From assembly GCF_009498525.1 (NCBI RefSeq), contig NZ_QSNT01000002.1, positions 558,001 to 622,000 on the forward strand: DNA of 64,000 bases. The letters are read 5' to 3'. The notes below the pieces were generated by a model. That model was not told where the DNA came from and did not search any database. It was given only the letters and a program-made list of their open reading frames with translations. Shown here one piece after another: positions 1 to 9,799 of this stretch. Numbering within the stretch: the first letter of the stretch is position 1; every line of letters starts with the position of its first letter. The DNA is from Rhizobium sp. ICMP 5592 (GTDB taxonomy: Bacteria > Pseudomonadota > Alphaproteobacteria > Rhizobiales > Rhizobiaceae). The position numbers and the translations under genes were made by a program.

Positions 1-599
1 GCCGCTTCATCGTCGAAGCTCGGCATGACCAGCGTCGAGGCGCGGGCGCCTTCGCCGATCAGCGTGTGCATGGCGTCGAGGCTCGACCAGAGGCGCGGGC
101 GGATATTGGGGTCGAAGGCCACCAATTTGCCGATAGCCTTGGCGCGGCGGAGCTCGGCGAGTAGAGTCTCGGCATCCTCATGCGGCAGGATCGCCAGGGT
201 GATACCAGAAAAATAGAGGACGTCGGAGGCTTCGATCGCGGTGCGCAGGGCATCGCCGTCGGCGGCGAGCTGGCGGGCGGCGGAGCTGTCGCGCCAGTAG
301 CTGAAGGAGCGTTCGCCGTCCTTCAGGTTGATCATGTAGAGGCCGGGCGTCTTGCCGCGAAGGCGGCGGATATTGGCCGTGCCGATGCCGTGCGTGGTCA
401 TGAAGGCGAGCATCTCGTCGGACATGGCGTCATCGCCGAGCGCGGTGAAATAATCGATCGACCAATCCTGCGGCAGGCAGGCGCGTGCATACCAGGCGGT
501 GTTGAAGGTGTCGCCGGCAAAGCCCTTGCGCAGATGGCCGTCCTTGGCCTGCGACAGCTCCACCATGCATTCGCCGATCGATAGAAAACGCCCGCTCAA
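1..599 (-). CDS. kdgK: 2-keto-3-deoxygluconate kinase-like sugar kinase (PfkB family), C-terminus cut by window edge
   Basis: PfkB/ribokinase-family carbohydrate kinase, most like KDG kinase, which phosphorylates 2-keto-3-deoxygluconate to KDPG ahead of the Entner-Doudoroff aldolase. About 199 N-terminal residues are present. They show the family start (LSIGECMVEL), the GD.FNTAWYA substrate segment, a YFTALGDDAMSDEM block, and FDPNIRPRLW near the window edge, all typical of KdgK. The catalytic GAGD motif lies outside the window. The start is chosen as TTG at 599-597 because a GGGAGG Shine-Dalgarno lies just upstream and no ATG fits. It follows oppF on the same strand after a 94-bp gap and may be the last gene of that operon. 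Exact sugar specificity is inferred. Confidence 0.75.
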   Translation of the reverse strand, partial: MSGRFLSIGECMVELSQAKDGHLRKGFAGDTFNTAWYARACLPQDWSIDYFTALGDDAMSDEMLAFMTTHGIGTANIRRLRGKTPGLYMINLKDGERSFSYWRDSSAARQLAADGDALRTAIEASDVLYFSGITLAILPHEDAETLLAELRRAKAIGKLVAFDPNIRPRLWSSLDAMHTLIGEGARASTLVMPSFDDEA

Positions 600-658
600 G
601 ACTTGCCTCCCGCAGTTTGCCTGCCTGCTGCATACCCGCATGAAGCTGCTTGGGCAAG

Positions 659-683
659 GTGGACGGCGAGCTCCGCCGTCCAC
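659..683. repeat. Perfect 10-bp inverted repeat between oppF and the sugar kinase gene
   Basis: Arms GTGGACGGCG (659-668) and CGCCGTCCAC (674-683) enclose a 5-nt loop. No T-run follows on the minus strand, so this is more likely an mRNA-stability or processing hairpin than an intrinsic terminator. It could uncouple kinase levels from the transporter. Confidence 0.55.
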
Positions 684-693
684 TTTCCCAGTG

Positions 694-1680
694 TTACGGC
701 AGGTCCATATGATAGCACGCCGCGGTCTGGCCGGGGCGCACCTGCTCGGTCGGCGGCGCCTTCGTTCGACAGATATCCGTCGCCTTCCAGCAGCGTGGCG
801 AGAAGACGCAGCCGGGCGGCGGGTTGAGCGGCGAGGGCGGATCGCCCTGCAGGCGGATACGCTCGCGACCGCGCGCCAGCTTCGGATCGGGGATCGGTGC
901 CGCTGAGAACAGCGCCTGGGTATAGGGATGCGCCGGATGGTCGAAGACGGTGGCGGCGGAACCCGCTTCCACCACCTTGCCGAGGTAGAGCACCAGCACG
1001 TCGTCCGAGATCAGGCGCACGACGGAGAGGTCGTGGCTGATGAAGATCAGCGTCAGGCCGAACTCCTTGCGCAGCTTGCGCAGAAGCGTGATCACCTGGC
1101 CCTGGATCGAGACGTCGAGGGCCGAGACCGGCTCGTCGCAGACGATCAGTTTCGGCCGCGTGATGACGGCACGGGCGATGCCGATGCGCTGTGCCTGTCC
1201 GCCGGAGAATTCGTGCGGATAACGGTTGATCATTTCCGGCACCAGGCCGACCGCCGCCATGATTTCACGCACTCGGTCCTGCCGCTGTGCTCTCGTGAGC
1301 TTCGGCTCGAATACGGTGAGCGGTTCGGCAATGATGTCGCCAACGGTCATGCGCGGATCGAGCGAGGCGATCGGGTCCTGGAAGATGATCTGCATGTCGC
1401 GGCGGGCGGCGCGCATTTCCTCTTCCGAGAGATCCAGGAGGTTGCCGCCCTGCCACATGATGCGGCCCTTCTGCGCCTTGATCAGCCGCAGGATGGAACG
1501 GCCGAGCGTGGACTTGCCGCAGCCGGATTCGCCGACGATGCCGAGCGTGCGCCCGGTCGTCAGCTCAAAACTGACATCGTTGACCGCCGTCAAAATCATC
1601 GGCGGCTTGAAGAAGGATTTGGACGGCAGTTCGAACTCGGTGGTCAGGTGCTCGACCTTCAGAAGCGTTTGCTCAGCCAT
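694..1680 (-). CDS. oppF: Oligopeptide-type ABC transporter ATP-binding protein OppF
   Basis: Cytoplasmic ATPase subunit of a peptide/nickel-type ABC importer, 328 aa. Visible motifs are Walker A GESGCGKST near residue 55, the Q-loop region (IIFQDPIASLDPRMTV), the ABC signature SGGQAQRIGIARA, Walker B LIVCDEPVSALD and the switch histidine in ISHDLSV. The C-terminal extension with cysteines (PPGCVFSPRC) is the oligopeptide-transporter C-terminal domain, an iron-sulfur-type cysteine cluster in OppD/F-like proteins. The start overlaps the end of oppD by 8 bp, which indicates translational coupling. The substrate cannot be read from the sequence; a neighbouring sugar kinase leaves open a glycoconjugate rather than a peptide. 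Confidence 0.9.
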   Translation of the reverse strand: MAEQTLLKVEHLTTEFELPSKSFFKPPMILTAVNDVSFELTTGRTLGIVGESGCGKSTLGRSILRLIKAQKGRIMWQGGNLLDLSEEEMRAARRDMQIIFQDPIASLDPRMTVGDIIAEPLTVFEPKLTRAQRQDRVREIMAAVGLVPEMINRYPHEFSGGQAQRIGIARAVITRPKLIVCDEPVSALDVSIQGQVITLLRKLRKEFGLTLIFISHDLSVVRLISDDVLVLYLGKVVEAGSAATVFDHPAHPYTQALFSAAPIPDPKLARGRERIRLQGDPPSPLNPPPGCVFSPRCWKATDICRTKAPPTEQVRPGQTAACYHMDLP

Positions 1681-2668
1681 GGACGAGGCTCCGTTCCTGA
1701 TTAGCCGAAAGGGGATGGAAGCAGGCGGCGCAACGCTGCGGTGTCAGCCGATCGAGCGGCGGCGCCGCATCCAGACAGTCGTCTTCCACATGGGCGCAGC
1801 GCGGCGAGAAGGAACAGCCGCGCGGCAAGTGCATCAGGTTCGGCGGTCGGCCGGGAATGACGGCGAGATCGTCGACGTCCTGATCCGGCCGCGGGATGGA
1901 GGCGTGCAGCGCCGCCGTATAGGGATGAGCCGGATTTTCGTAGAGCTCTTCGACAGGTGCTTCCTCGACGATGCGGCCGGCATACATGACGGCGACGCGG
2001 TCGGCGAGGCCGGCGACGACGCCGAGATCGTGGGTGATCATCACCAGCGCCGTATTCATCTCCGCCGTCAGCTCGTTGAAGAGATCGAGGATCTGGGCCT
2101 GGATGGTGACGTCGAGCGCGGTTGTCGGCTCATCGGCGATCAAGAGCTTCGGTTTGGTCAGCAGCGCCATGGCGATGACGATGCGCTGGCGCATGCCGCC
2201 GGACAACTCGTGCGGATAGAGGTTGAAGCGCCTGGAAGGGTCGGGAATACCGACACGCTTCAGCATGTCCAATGCCGCTGCCGAAGCGGCGCGTGCGGAC
2301 AGTCCGCCATGGACCTCAAGCTGTTCCGTCAGCTGCCGCGAGATACGCAGCGACGGATTGAGGGCCGTCATCGGGTCCTGGAAGACCATCGCCACATCCT
2401 TGCCGCGCACATGATCGAGTTCGCGCGGCTTCAGTTTCAGGATGTCCTTGCCGTCCAGCAGCGCCTGGCCGCTGGTGCGGCCGTTCTTGGCGAGCAGGCC
2501 CATCAGTCCGAGGAAGGTCTGGCTCTTGCCGGAACCGGATTCACCGACGATGGCAATGCGTTCGCCACGGCCGATCTTCAGGTTCATCTTCGAGACGGCG
2601 GCAACTTCGCCCTCCGGCGTGCGGAAGGTGATGGAGTAGTCTTTGAGTTCGAGAAGTGTTTCTGTCAT
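1673..2668 (-). CDS. oppD: Oligopeptide-type ABC transporter ATP-binding protein OppD
   Basis: Second ATPase subunit of the importer, 331 aa; it pairs with OppF to drive transport through OppB/OppC. It has Walker A GESGSGKSQ, Q-loop VFQDPMTALNP, signature SGGMRQRIVIAMAL, Walker B LLIADEPTTALDV, H-loop ITHDLGVVAG and the cysteine-bearing C-terminal region (PRGCSFSPRCAH). Note GKSQ in place of the usual GKST/GKSV after Walker A; the catalytic lysine is kept. It starts one base after the stop of oppC and overlaps oppF, so the five transporter genes form a tight operon. Confidence 0.9.
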   Translation of the reverse strand: MTETLLELKDYSITFRTPEGEVAAVSKMNLKIGRGERIAIVGESGSGKSQTFLGLMGLLAKNGRTSGQALLDGKDILKLKPRELDHVRGKDVAMVFQDPMTALNPSLRISRQLTEQLEVHGGLSARAASAAALDMLKRVGIPDPSRRFNLYPHELSGGMRQRIVIAMALLTKPKLLIADEPTTALDVTIQAQILDLFNELTAEMNTALVMITHDLGVVAGLADRVAVMYAGRIVEEAPVEELYENPAHPYTAALHASIPRPDQDVDDLAVIPGRPPNLMHLPRGCSFSPRCAHVEDDCLDAAPPLDRLTPQRCAACFHPLSANQERSLVHG

Positions 2669-2669
2669 G

Positions 2670-3587
2670 TCAGCGATCCTTCGGATCGAAAGCGTCGCGC
2701 AAACCGTCGCCGATGAAGAGCAGGCTCATCAGCAGGGCGACCAGGAAGCCGGCGGGGAAGAACAGCAGCCAGGGTGTGGTCTCCATGCCGGCCGAACCTT
2801 CAGCGATCAATGTGCCGAGAGAGGTCAGCGGTTCCTGCACGCCGAAGCCGAGATAGGACAGGAAGCTTTCCGTCGCGATGATCTCGGGAATGGTGAGCGT
2901 TGCATAGATGACGACCGGCCCGACGAGGTTCGGAACGATGTGCTTGAGGATGATCTTGAATGGCCGCTGGCCGGAGGCCCGCGCCGCTTCGATGAATTCC
3001 CGCTGCTTGATGGACAGCGTCTGGCCACGCACGATGCGGGCCATGGTCAGCCATTCGAGCGCGCCGATCGCCGCAAACAGCAGATAGACATTGCGGCCGA
3101 AGATTACCATTAGCAGGATGACGAAGAGAACGTAGGGCAACGCGTACATGATATCGACGAAGCGCATCATGATGGCGTCGACACGACCGCCGAAATAGCC
3201 GGACACGGCGCCGTAGAGTACGCCGATGACGACCGAGACCAGGGTGGCGACCAGCGCCACCGTCAGCGAAACGCGCGTGCCGTAAAGCGTGCGTGCCAAA
3301 AGGTCACGGCCGTTGCCATCGGTGCCGAAATAGTGGCCGGCGGCAAAGTCCGGTGCACCTCGGAAGGAATTCCAGTCTGGATCCTCATAGTTGAAGGGAA
3401 GCAAGCTCGGGCCGACGATGGCGATGAGCACCAGCAGTGCCAGGACAATGAGGGAGAGTGCTGCTGCCTTGTTGCGCAGCAGACGGCGCATCGCATCGCC
3501 TGTGAGGGAGCGCCCTTTCGGCGCCAGCCCCTCGGCTGAGAGCAATTCCGCTTCCAGCAGTTCTCGTTTGGCGGAATTGAGGATCAT
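2670..3587 (-). CDS. oppC: Oligopeptide-type ABC transporter permease OppC
   Basis: Inner-membrane permease, 305 aa, of the DppC/OppC class. It carries an N-terminal cytoplasmic tail, a first transmembrane segment (ALSLIVLALLVLIAIVG), the large loop typical of OppC proteins (FGTDGNGRDLLARTLYGTR), and five further hydrophobic helices. The EAA loop that contacts the ATPases is visible as EAARASGQRPFKIILKHIVPN. Its start overlaps the end of oppB by 4 bp (ATGA), so the two permeases are translationally coupled. Confidence 0.9.
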   Translation of the reverse strand: MILNSAKRELLEAELLSAEGLAPKGRSLTGDAMRRLLRNKAAALSLIVLALLVLIAIVGPSLLPFNYEDPDWNSFRGAPDFAAGHYFGTDGNGRDLLARTLYGTRVSLTVALVATLVSVVIGVLYGAVSGYFGGRVDAIMMRFVDIMYALPYVLFVILLMVIFGRNVYLLFAAIGALEWLTMARIVRGQTLSIKQREFIEAARASGQRPFKIILKHIVPNLVGPVVIYATLTIPEIIATESFLSYLGFGVQEPLTSLGTLIAEGSAGMETTPWLLFFPAGFLVALLMSLLFIGDGLRDAFDPKDR

Positions 3588-4507
3588 CGCATTCTCACTT
3601 TCGGGTCGAGCCAGGCGTAGGCGATGTCGACGAGCAGGTTGAGGACCACGATCAGAACCATGTAGAAAATGACCGTGCCGAGAACCATGCCATAGTCGCG
3701 GTTAAGCGCCGCGCCGACGAAGTAACGGCCGATGCCGGGAAGGCCGAAGATGCTTTCCACCACCAGCGAACCGGTGAGCAGATAGCTTGCGGCCGGCCCG
3801 AGATAGGAGACGACGGGCATCATCGCCGGTTTCAAGGCATGACGCATCACCGTGAGCCGCGGCCCGATGCCCTTGGCCTTGGCTGTGCGGATGAAGTTCT
3901 GGCCCATCACTTCGATCATCGAGCCGCGCATCAGGCGTGAGATGCGCGCCGCATGCGGCAGGGTCAGAACGATGATGGGCAGGACCAGGAACCGGATCGA
4001 GCCGTCGCCCCAGCCGCCGACCGGCAGCCAGCCAAGCGTGTTGCCGAAGATGAGCTGAAGGATCGGGGCAATCAGGAAGCTCGGCATGACGAGGCCAAGG
4101 AGCAGGCCTCCGCCCAGCCAGTAATCGGCGCTGCGGTTCTGATACAGCGCCCCAAGACAGCCGACGAAAACGCCGACAATGGTGGCGAGCACGAAGGCGG
4201 AGCCGCCGATGGTCAGCGTGTAGGGAAAGCCCGAGATGATCTGCTGGGTGACGCTGAAGTCTTGATTGGCGAAGGAGGGGCCGAGATCGCCCTTCAGCAC
4301 ATCGCCGACATAGATCAGATATTGCTCGACCAGCGGCTTATCGAGATTGTAGTGGGCCGCGAGGTTGGCTTTGACTTCCGGCGGCAATGGCCGTTCGCCA
4401 TCGAAAGGGCCGCCGGGAGCGAGACGCAAAATGAAAAAGCACACTGTTACGGCAATCCACAAGACGGGGATTGTCGACAGCAGACGACGGAGAGCATAGC
4501 GAAACAT
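3584..4507 (-). CDS. oppB: Oligopeptide-type ABC transporter permease OppB
   Basis: Inner-membrane permease, 307 aa, of the DppB/OppB class. It starts with the family hallmark MFRYALRRLLSTIPVLW and the following hydrophobic helix, and has the periplasmic LAPGGPFDGERPLPPE segment usual in OppB. The EAA-type coupling motif is RTAKAKGIGPRLTVMRHALKPA. About six membrane helices can be counted. It lies 48 bp downstream of oppA and overlaps oppC. Confidence 0.9.
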   Translation of the reverse strand: MFRYALRRLLSTIPVLWIAVTVCFFILRLAPGGPFDGERPLPPEVKANLAAHYNLDKPLVEQYLIYVGDVLKGDLGPSFANQDFSVTQQIISGFPYTLTIGGSAFVLATIVGVFVGCLGALYQNRSADYWLGGGLLLGLVMPSFLIAPILQLIFGNTLGWLPVGGWGDGSIRFLVLPIIVLTLPHAARISRLMRGSMIEVMGQNFIRTAKAKGIGPRLTVMRHALKPAMMPVVSYLGPAASYLLTGSLVVESIFGLPGIGRYFVGAALNRDYGMVLGTVIFYMVLIVVLNLLVDIAYAWLDPKVRMR

Positions 4508-4555
4508 GGGTGCGTTGAGGCCCCGCCCGGCAAGAGCGGGCAGGGCCTTTTCCTA

Positions 4556-6136
4556 TTATTGTTTGATGGACAGCCAGCGGGTACGGTGAATGTCCTGAAT
4601 ATTGTCCACGAAGCCTTCAACCTTCGGCGCAACGATATTCTGCGAAACATAATAGTAGATCGGGATAGCGGCACTGTCGTCGAGTGCCAGCTGTTCGGCC
4701 TTCTTGTAGATCTCGGCGCGCTTCTTCAGATCGATCTCTTCATTGCCCTGCTTGATCAGCGCATCGTAATCCTTGTTGCTCCAGCGGCCGTAATTCATCT
4801 CGACGCCGGTCGACAGAAGATTGAGGAAGTTGATCGGATCGTTGTAGTCGGCGAGCCAGCCGGCACGGCCGATCTGCACTTCGCCGCGCTGCATCTCGTC
4901 GTAATGCACCTTGGTTTCGGTGTTGTAGAGCTCGATTTCGACGCCAAGCGGCTTCCACATGGCGGCGATCGCAACGGCGATACGCTTGTGGTTGTCGTTG
5001 GTGTTGTAGCGCAGCTGCGCCTTCAGCGGATGGTCGGGACCGAAGCCAGCTTCCTTGAGTAGCTTCTTGGCCTCTTCGACCTTCTTGCCGTAGGGCTCGT
5101 CCTTCCAGCTGACATAGGCCGGCTCGCCATAGTTGGCGGTGCCTGGCGGTACCCAGGAGTAGGAGGGCAGTTCGCCGGTGCCGAGGATCTTCGGGCCGAT
5201 AACTTCGCGGTTGACGGCCATGGAGAGGGCCTGGCGGACGCGCTTGTCGTTGAAGGGCGGCTTGGTGGAGTTCAGGACATAGTAATAGGTACCGAGGAAC
5301 GGAACCACATGCGCCTGACCAGGAAGGTTCTTCTGGATCCACTCATACTGGTCGGCGGGGAAAGAGGTCAGGATATCGAACTCGCCGGCGCGGTAGCGCT
5401 TCAGCGCCGCGGCCTGATCTTCCAGCGTATAGTAGTTGACGTTGTCGATCTTGATGTCCTTGGCGTCATAATACTGGTCGCTCTTGACCATGCTGACATG
5501 TGAACCAGGCACCCATTCGGTGGGCTTGTAGGGGCCGTTGGTGACGATGTTGCCGATCTTGACCCACTCATCGCCCTTGGCTTCCACGACATGCTTCGGC
5601 ACCGGATAGGCCGTGTAGTGCATCAAGGCGTTGAGGAAGTAGGGGGTGGGGTTTTCGAGCGTGATTTCCAGCGTCTTGTCGTCGATCGCCTTGACGCCCA
5701 GCTGGCTGAGATCCTTGATCTCACCCTTGTTGATCTTTTCCGCGTTCAGGATCGTATATTGCAGGTAGGCGTACTGGGCGGCGGTCTTCGGATCCATCAG
5801 GCGCTGGAAGGAGAAGACGAAGTCGCTGGCGGTTACCGGTGTGCCGTCCGACCATTTGATGCCGTCACGCAGCTTGAAGGTATAGACCTTCTGGTCCGGG
5901 GAAATGGTCCAGCTTGCGGCCTGCCCAGGGATGGGGTTATCCTTGGGATCTTCGGTCACCAAGCCTTCGAAAATATCGCCGTCAATGCGGTTTTCCCAGT
6001 CGCCGGAAATCTTCTGTGGGTCGAGCGACGTGGGGTCGCCGCCGTTGTGGATATTGAGGGTCGCCGCATGTGCGGAAACGCTCAATAAGGTGCCGACGAA
6101 CGCCGACGCGATGAATTTTCGGTTGAAATAAGCCAT
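4556..6136 (-). CDS. oppA: Periplasmic oligopeptide-binding protein OppA (SBP family 5)
   Basis: Extracytoplasmic substrate-binding protein, about 526 aa, delivering ligand to OppBC. It has a Sec signal peptide (hydrophobic core ASAFVGTLLSVSAHA) and then the SBP_bac_5 N-terminus NIHNGGDPTSLDPQKISGDW. Other family marks are the GQAASWTISPDQKVYTFKLRDGIKWSDGTPVTASDFV block and the WLADYNDPINFLNL segment. The start is ATG at 6136, with GGTGGGG seven bases upstream; an in-frame GTG at 6148 would overlap that ribosome site and is rejected. It is the first gene of the opp operon and is divergent from the alpha-glucosidase gene. Confidence 0.9.
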   Translation of the reverse strand: MAYFNRKFIASAFVGTLLSVSAHAATLNIHNGGDPTSLDPQKISGDWENRIDGDIFEGLVTEDPKDNPIPGQAASWTISPDQKVYTFKLRDGIKWSDGTPVTASDFVFSFQRLMDPKTAAQYAYLQYTILNAEKINKGEIKDLSQLGVKAIDDKTLEITLENPTPYFLNALMHYTAYPVPKHVVEAKGDEWVKIGNIVTNGPYKPTEWVPGSHVSMVKSDQYYDAKDIKIDNVNYYTLEDQAAALKRYRAGEFDILTSFPADQYEWIQKNLPGQAHVVPFLGTYYYVLNSTKPPFNDKRVRQALSMAVNREVIGPKILGTGELPSYSWVPPGTANYGEPAYVSWKDEPYGKKVEEAKKLLKEAGFGPDHPLKAQLRYNTNDNHKRIAVAIAAMWKPLGVEIELYNTETKVHYDEMQRGEVQIGRAGWLADYNDPINFLNLLSTGVEMNYGRWSNKDYDALIKQGNEEIDLKKRAEIYKKAEQLALDDSAAIPIYYYVSQNIVAPKVEGFVDNIQDIHRTRWLSIKQ

Positions 6137-6433
6137 GTATATCCCCACCTTTCTGGAGTTACGGACCTTGTTTTTTCAAGGTTATTTTAGTTCCGCGGAT
6201 GACCTGGACGTGCAGGTCAATGTCGCAAGTTATCTGATGCGACGTCGCTTTCAAGCCCCCCTGACAAATCGTCACTGGCGGTGGGGACGTTTCTACCCAT
6301 GGGGTTTTGCGAAATCAGCCTCATAAAACCTCCGCGTTTAATTCAGTTGACATGCTTCTCCGATTGGCAGCTTGCCGCCTCAAGCTTAGTGTGCGACTTG
6401 AAGGAACCCTTATGAAATCGAGGCGGATTGTTG
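6137..6433. promoter_or_regulatory. Divergent intergenic region between oppA and the alpha-glucosidase gene
   Basis: A 297-bp region that must hold promoters for both directions. On the plus strand TTGACA at about 6347-6352 is a good -35 for the glucosidase gene, but I cannot name a convincing -10. A direct repeat GACCTGGACGTGCAGGTC-like palindrome lies near 6199-6216 (GACCTG...CAGGTC) and could be an operator. No coding sequence is evident. Confidence 0.4.
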
Positions 6434-8080
6434 ATGACATCAGCGAGCAAGGTGGCGGGAGCCGATTGGTGGCGTGGCGCGGTAATCTATCAGGTCTATC
6501 CGCGATCGTTTCAGGATACCGACGCCAACGGGCTCGGCGATATCAAGGGTATCACCCGCCGCCTGCCGCATATCGCTTCGCTCGGCGTCGACGCTATCTG
6601 GTTGGCGCCGTTCTTCACCTCGCCAATGGCCGACATGGGCTATGATGTCGCGGATTATTGCGATGTCGATCCGATCTTCGGGACGCTCGCCGATTTCGAC
6701 GAGATGCTGACATCGGCGCATGCGCTCGGGCTCAAGGTCATCATCGATCAGGTCATTTCGCATACGTCGGACCGCCATCCGTGGTTTGTCGAGAGCCGGG
6801 CGAGCCGCGACAACCCCAAGGCGGACTGGTATGTCTGGGCCGATCCGAAGCCGGACGGTACGGCGCCGAACAACTGGCTGTCGATCTTCGGCGGGCCGGG
6901 CTGGGAATGGGACGGCGTACGCCGGCAATATTACCAGCATAATTTCCTGACCTCGCAGCCGGATTTGAATTTCCACAATAGCGAAGTCCAGGATGCCTTG
7001 CTCGCCACGGTCAAGTTCTGGCTCGACCGCGGCGTCGACGGCTTCCGGCTGGATACGGTCAACTATTATTTCTGCGACAAGCAGCTGAGGGACAACCCGC
7101 CCGCGACGACCGTCATCGGCGGGCTGGACGCGCCCGAGAGCAATCCCTATGGCATGCAGAACCATCTCTATGACAAGACGCAGCCGGAAAATATCGGCTT
7201 CCTGAAGCGTTTCCGCGCGCTGCTCGATCAATATGAGGGCCGCGCGACGGTCGGTGAGGTGGGCGACGGCGCCCGCTCGCTGCAGACAGTGGCCGCCTAT
7301 ACCGGCGGCGGCGACAAGCTGCATATGTGCTACACCTTCGATCTGCTTGGGCCGGATTTCACGCCGGCGCATTTCCGCCGTTGCGTCGGTGATTTCCAGG
7401 CCAATGTCGCCGACGGCTGGGTCTGCTGGGCTTTCTCCAACCATGACGTCAACCGCCATGTCAGTCGCTTCGCCGAGACGGAGGCCGAGCAGCCGCGCGT
7501 TGCCAAGCTGGCGATTTCGCTGCTGTCTACCTTGCGCGGTTCGATCTGCCTCTATCAGGGCGAGGAGCTGGGCCTGCCCGAGGTAGAGCTCGCGTTCGAG
7601 GATCTGCGGGATCCTTACGGCATCCGCTTCTGGCCAGCCTTCAAGGGGCGTGACGGATGCCGCACGCCGATGCCCTGGGAGGCAAGCCGCGCGCATGCCG
7701 GCTTCACCACGGCGGAAAAATCCTGGCTGCCGGTGCCCTACCAGCACGCCGCACTTGCCGTCGACAAGCAGGAGGCGGATCTGCAATCCGTGCTGCATCA
7801 TTATCGCCAGACGCTGACCTTCCGGAAGCAGCATCCGGCACTGCTCGACGGCGACATGACCTTTCTCGACACCAAGGAAGACGTGCTCGCCTTCACGCGC
7901 AAGAAGGGCGATGAGACGCTGCTCTTCGTCTTCAATCTCTCCCGCCAACCCGTGAAGGTCGCGCTGCCGGAGGGGGTAAGGGTGGCGAAGGCTATGCCGA
8001 TGCCGGGCTTCGAGGGCTCCGACATGGGCGAGGTGGTGACGCTCGCAGCACTGGATGTGTTCTGCGGACAGGTTGAGTGA
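6434..8080 (+). CDS. aglA: GH13 alpha-glucosidase
   Basis: Retaining alpha-glucosidase of glycoside hydrolase family 13, 548 aa, hydrolysing alpha-1,4 or alpha-1,6 glucosides such as maltose, sucrose or trehalulose; no signal peptide, so cytoplasmic. It starts with the WWRGAVIYQVYPRSF block and shows the four GH13 regions: region I DQVISHTSDRH, region II GVDGFRLDTVN with the nucleophile Asp, region III VGEVGD with the general acid/base Glu, and region IV FSNHDVNRH with the transition-state Asp. QPDLNFHNSEV is the usual region V. ATG at 6434 is preferred over TTG at 6428. It is not accompanied by the usual aglEFGK sugar transporter; the divergent opp system is the only transporter nearby. Its stop abuts that of ade with no spacer. 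Confidence 0.85.
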   Translation: MTSASKVAGADWWRGAVIYQVYPRSFQDTDANGLGDIKGITRRLPHIASLGVDAIWLAPFFTSPMADMGYDVADYCDVDPIFGTLADFDEMLTSAHALGLKVIIDQVISHTSDRHPWFVESRASRDNPKADWYVWADPKPDGTAPNNWLSIFGGPGWEWDGVRRQYYQHNFLTSQPDLNFHNSEVQDALLATVKFWLDRGVDGFRLDTVNYYFCDKQLRDNPPATTVIGGLDAPESNPYGMQNHLYDKTQPENIGFLKRFRALLDQYEGRATVGEVGDGARSLQTVAAYTGGGDKLHMCYTFDLLGPDFTPAHFRRCVGDFQANVADGWVCWAFSNHDVNRHVSRFAETEAEQPRVAKLAISLLSTLRGSICLYQGEELGLPEVELAFEDLRDPYGIRFWPAFKGRDGCRTPMPWEASRAHAGFTTAEKSWLPVPYQHAALAVDKQEADLQSVLHHYRQTLTFRKQHPALLDGDMTFLDTKEDVLAFTRKKGDETLLFVFNLSRQPVKVALPEGVRVAKAMPMPGFEGSDMGEVVTLAALDVFCGQVE

Positions 8081-9778
8081 TCAGCCGATCAGCATGAACT
8101 TGTCGACATCGACAAGGCCCCGATCCGAGATCTTCAGATGCGGGATGACCGGCAGTGGTAGAAAGGCGAGTTGCAAGAAGGGTTCTTCCAGCGTCGCGCC
8201 GAGGGCATAGGCTGCCTGGCGCAGATGATGGAGCGTGTCGCGCACGCTTTCATAGGGCTCGAGGCTCATCAGGCCGGCGACGGGCAGGGCGATTTCGCCG
8301 GTGACGATACCGTTTTCGACGACGACGAAACCGCCGTTGATTTCGCTCAGACGGTTGGCGGCGCGGGCCATGTCATCCTCGTTGACGCCGACGACGCAGA
8401 TATTGTGGCTGTCATGACCAACGGTCGAGGCGATTGCGCCTTTCTTCAGGCCGAAGCCCTGGACGAAACCATTGGCATGGTTGCCGTTCTTGCCATGGCG
8501 CTCGATGACGGCGACCTTGATGATGTCGTTGCCGAGGTCGAGGTCGGTCTGGTTGCCCTTGAGCGGTAGGCGGTAGCGGCGGTGTTCCGTGATGATCTTG
8601 CCGGGAATGACGCCGATGACCGAGCTTTCACCTTGGGTTACGGGAACGCCGAAATCGGCGGCATTGATCGGGCGCGCTCTGACGCTGTCGAGGCCGACCG
8701 GGGCGACCGGCTTGCGGGTGGCGAACAGGTCTGTCGTGACACGACGTCCGGCCGAGAACACCGTCTCCGCCCTGCAGTTTTCCAGACTGTCGACGATGAC
8801 CAGATCGGCCCGCCAGCCTGGCGCCACCAGGCCACGGTCGCGCAGGCCGAAGGCGCGGGCGGCCGAAATCGAAGCGGCGCGATAGATCGCCAGCGGTTCT
8901 ACGCCGTGTGCGATGGCCGTGCGGATCATATAGTCGAGATGGCCTTGTTCGGCGATGTCGAGCGGATTGCGGTCGTCGGTGCAGAGCGCCAGATAGGGCG
9001 ACAGCCGCTCGGTCAGGATCGGCATCAGGGCGTGCAGGTCCTTGGAGACCGAACCTTCGCGCACCAGGATATGCATGCCCTTACGGATCTTTTCGAGGGC
9101 CTCTTCGGCGGTGGTCGATTCATGTTCGGTGCGGATGCCGGCTGAAAGATAACCGTTGAGATCATTGCCGCGCAGCAGCGGCGCATGGCCGTCGATATGG
9201 CCACCCTGGAAGGCATCGAGCTTGGCCATGCAGATTGGGTCTTTGTAAACGACACCCGGAAAATTCATGAATTCGGCGAGGCCGATGACCTTCGGATGGT
9301 CTCGGAAGGGCAGAAGCTTCTCGATCGGCAAATCGGCGCCGGATGTCTCCAGATGCGTCGCCGGCACGCAGGAGGAGAGCTGGACGCGGATATCCATGAT
9401 GGTCTCAATCGCGCTGTCCAGGAAATACTGGATTCCCTCCGTGCCGAGCACATTGGCAATCTCATGCGGATCGCAGATGACGGTCGTCACGCCATAAGGC
9501 AGGACGCAGCGGTCGAACTCATGCGGCGTCACCAGCGAGGATTCGATATGCAGATGCGTGTCGATGAAGCCGGGGACGACGATCCGGCCGGAAATGTCGA
9601 TCTCTTCGCGACCCTGATAATCGCCGCAGGTGCCGACGATCCGATCGCCGCAGATGGCGATATCGGAGGCGACGAGCTCGCCCGTCACCAGATCGAAGAA
9701 TCGCCCACCCTTGAGCACGATATCCGCCGGCTCCCGGCCGACACCCTGGTCGATATAGCGTTCGAGTTTTTCCGACAT
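8081..9778 (-). CDS. ade: Adenine deaminase
   Basis: Metal-dependent amidohydrolase converting adenine to hypoxanthine and ammonia for purine salvage and nitrogen use; 565 aa, cytoplasmic. The metal site is visible as DTHLHIESS with the following [20 protein letters not shown], and the family signature [14 protein letters not shown] and [20 protein letters not shown] in the C-terminal half. Start at 9778 ([12 protein letters not shown]) has GAGGG eight bases upstream; the upstream in-frame ATGs at 9784 and 9793 lack a spaced ribosome site. It lies downstream of the aminotransferase on the same strand, separated by a 14-bp hairpin, and converges with the alpha-glucosidase gene with a zero-base gap. 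Confidence 0.92.
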   Translation of the reverse strand: MSEKLERYIDQGVGREPADIVLKGGRFFDLVTGELVASDIAICGDRIVGTCGDYQGREEIDISGRIVVPGFIDTHLHIESSLVTPHEFDRCVLPYGVTTVICDPHEIANVLGTEGIQYFLDSAIETIMDIRVQLSSCVPATHLETSGADLPIEKLLPFRDHPKVIGLAEFMNFPGVVYKDPICMAKLDAFQGGHIDGHAPLLRGNDLNGYLSAGIRTEHESTTAEEALEKIRKGMHILVREGSVSKDLHALMPILTERLSPYLALCTDDRNPLDIAEQGHLDYMIRTAIAHGVEPLAIYRAASISAARAFGLRDRGLVAPGWRADLVIVDSLENCRAETVFSAGRRVTTDLFATRKPVAPVGLDSVRARPINAADFGVPVTQGESSVIGVIPGKIITEHRRYRLPLKGNQTDLDLGNDIIKVAVIERHGKNGNHANGFVQGFGLKKGAIASTVGHDSHNICVVGVNEDDMARAANRLSEINGGFVVVENGIVTGEIALPVAGLMSLEPYESVRDTLHHLRQAAYALGATLEEPFLQLAFLPLPVIPHLKISDRGLVDVDKFMLIG

Positions 9779-9799
9779 GTTCATCCCTCGCATAAAGTT

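Noticed and set aside
1226..2716. 496-codon plus-strand ORF opposite oppF/oppD
   Set aside because: Shadow frame in high-GC DNA; the minus strand encodes clear ABC ATPase motifs.
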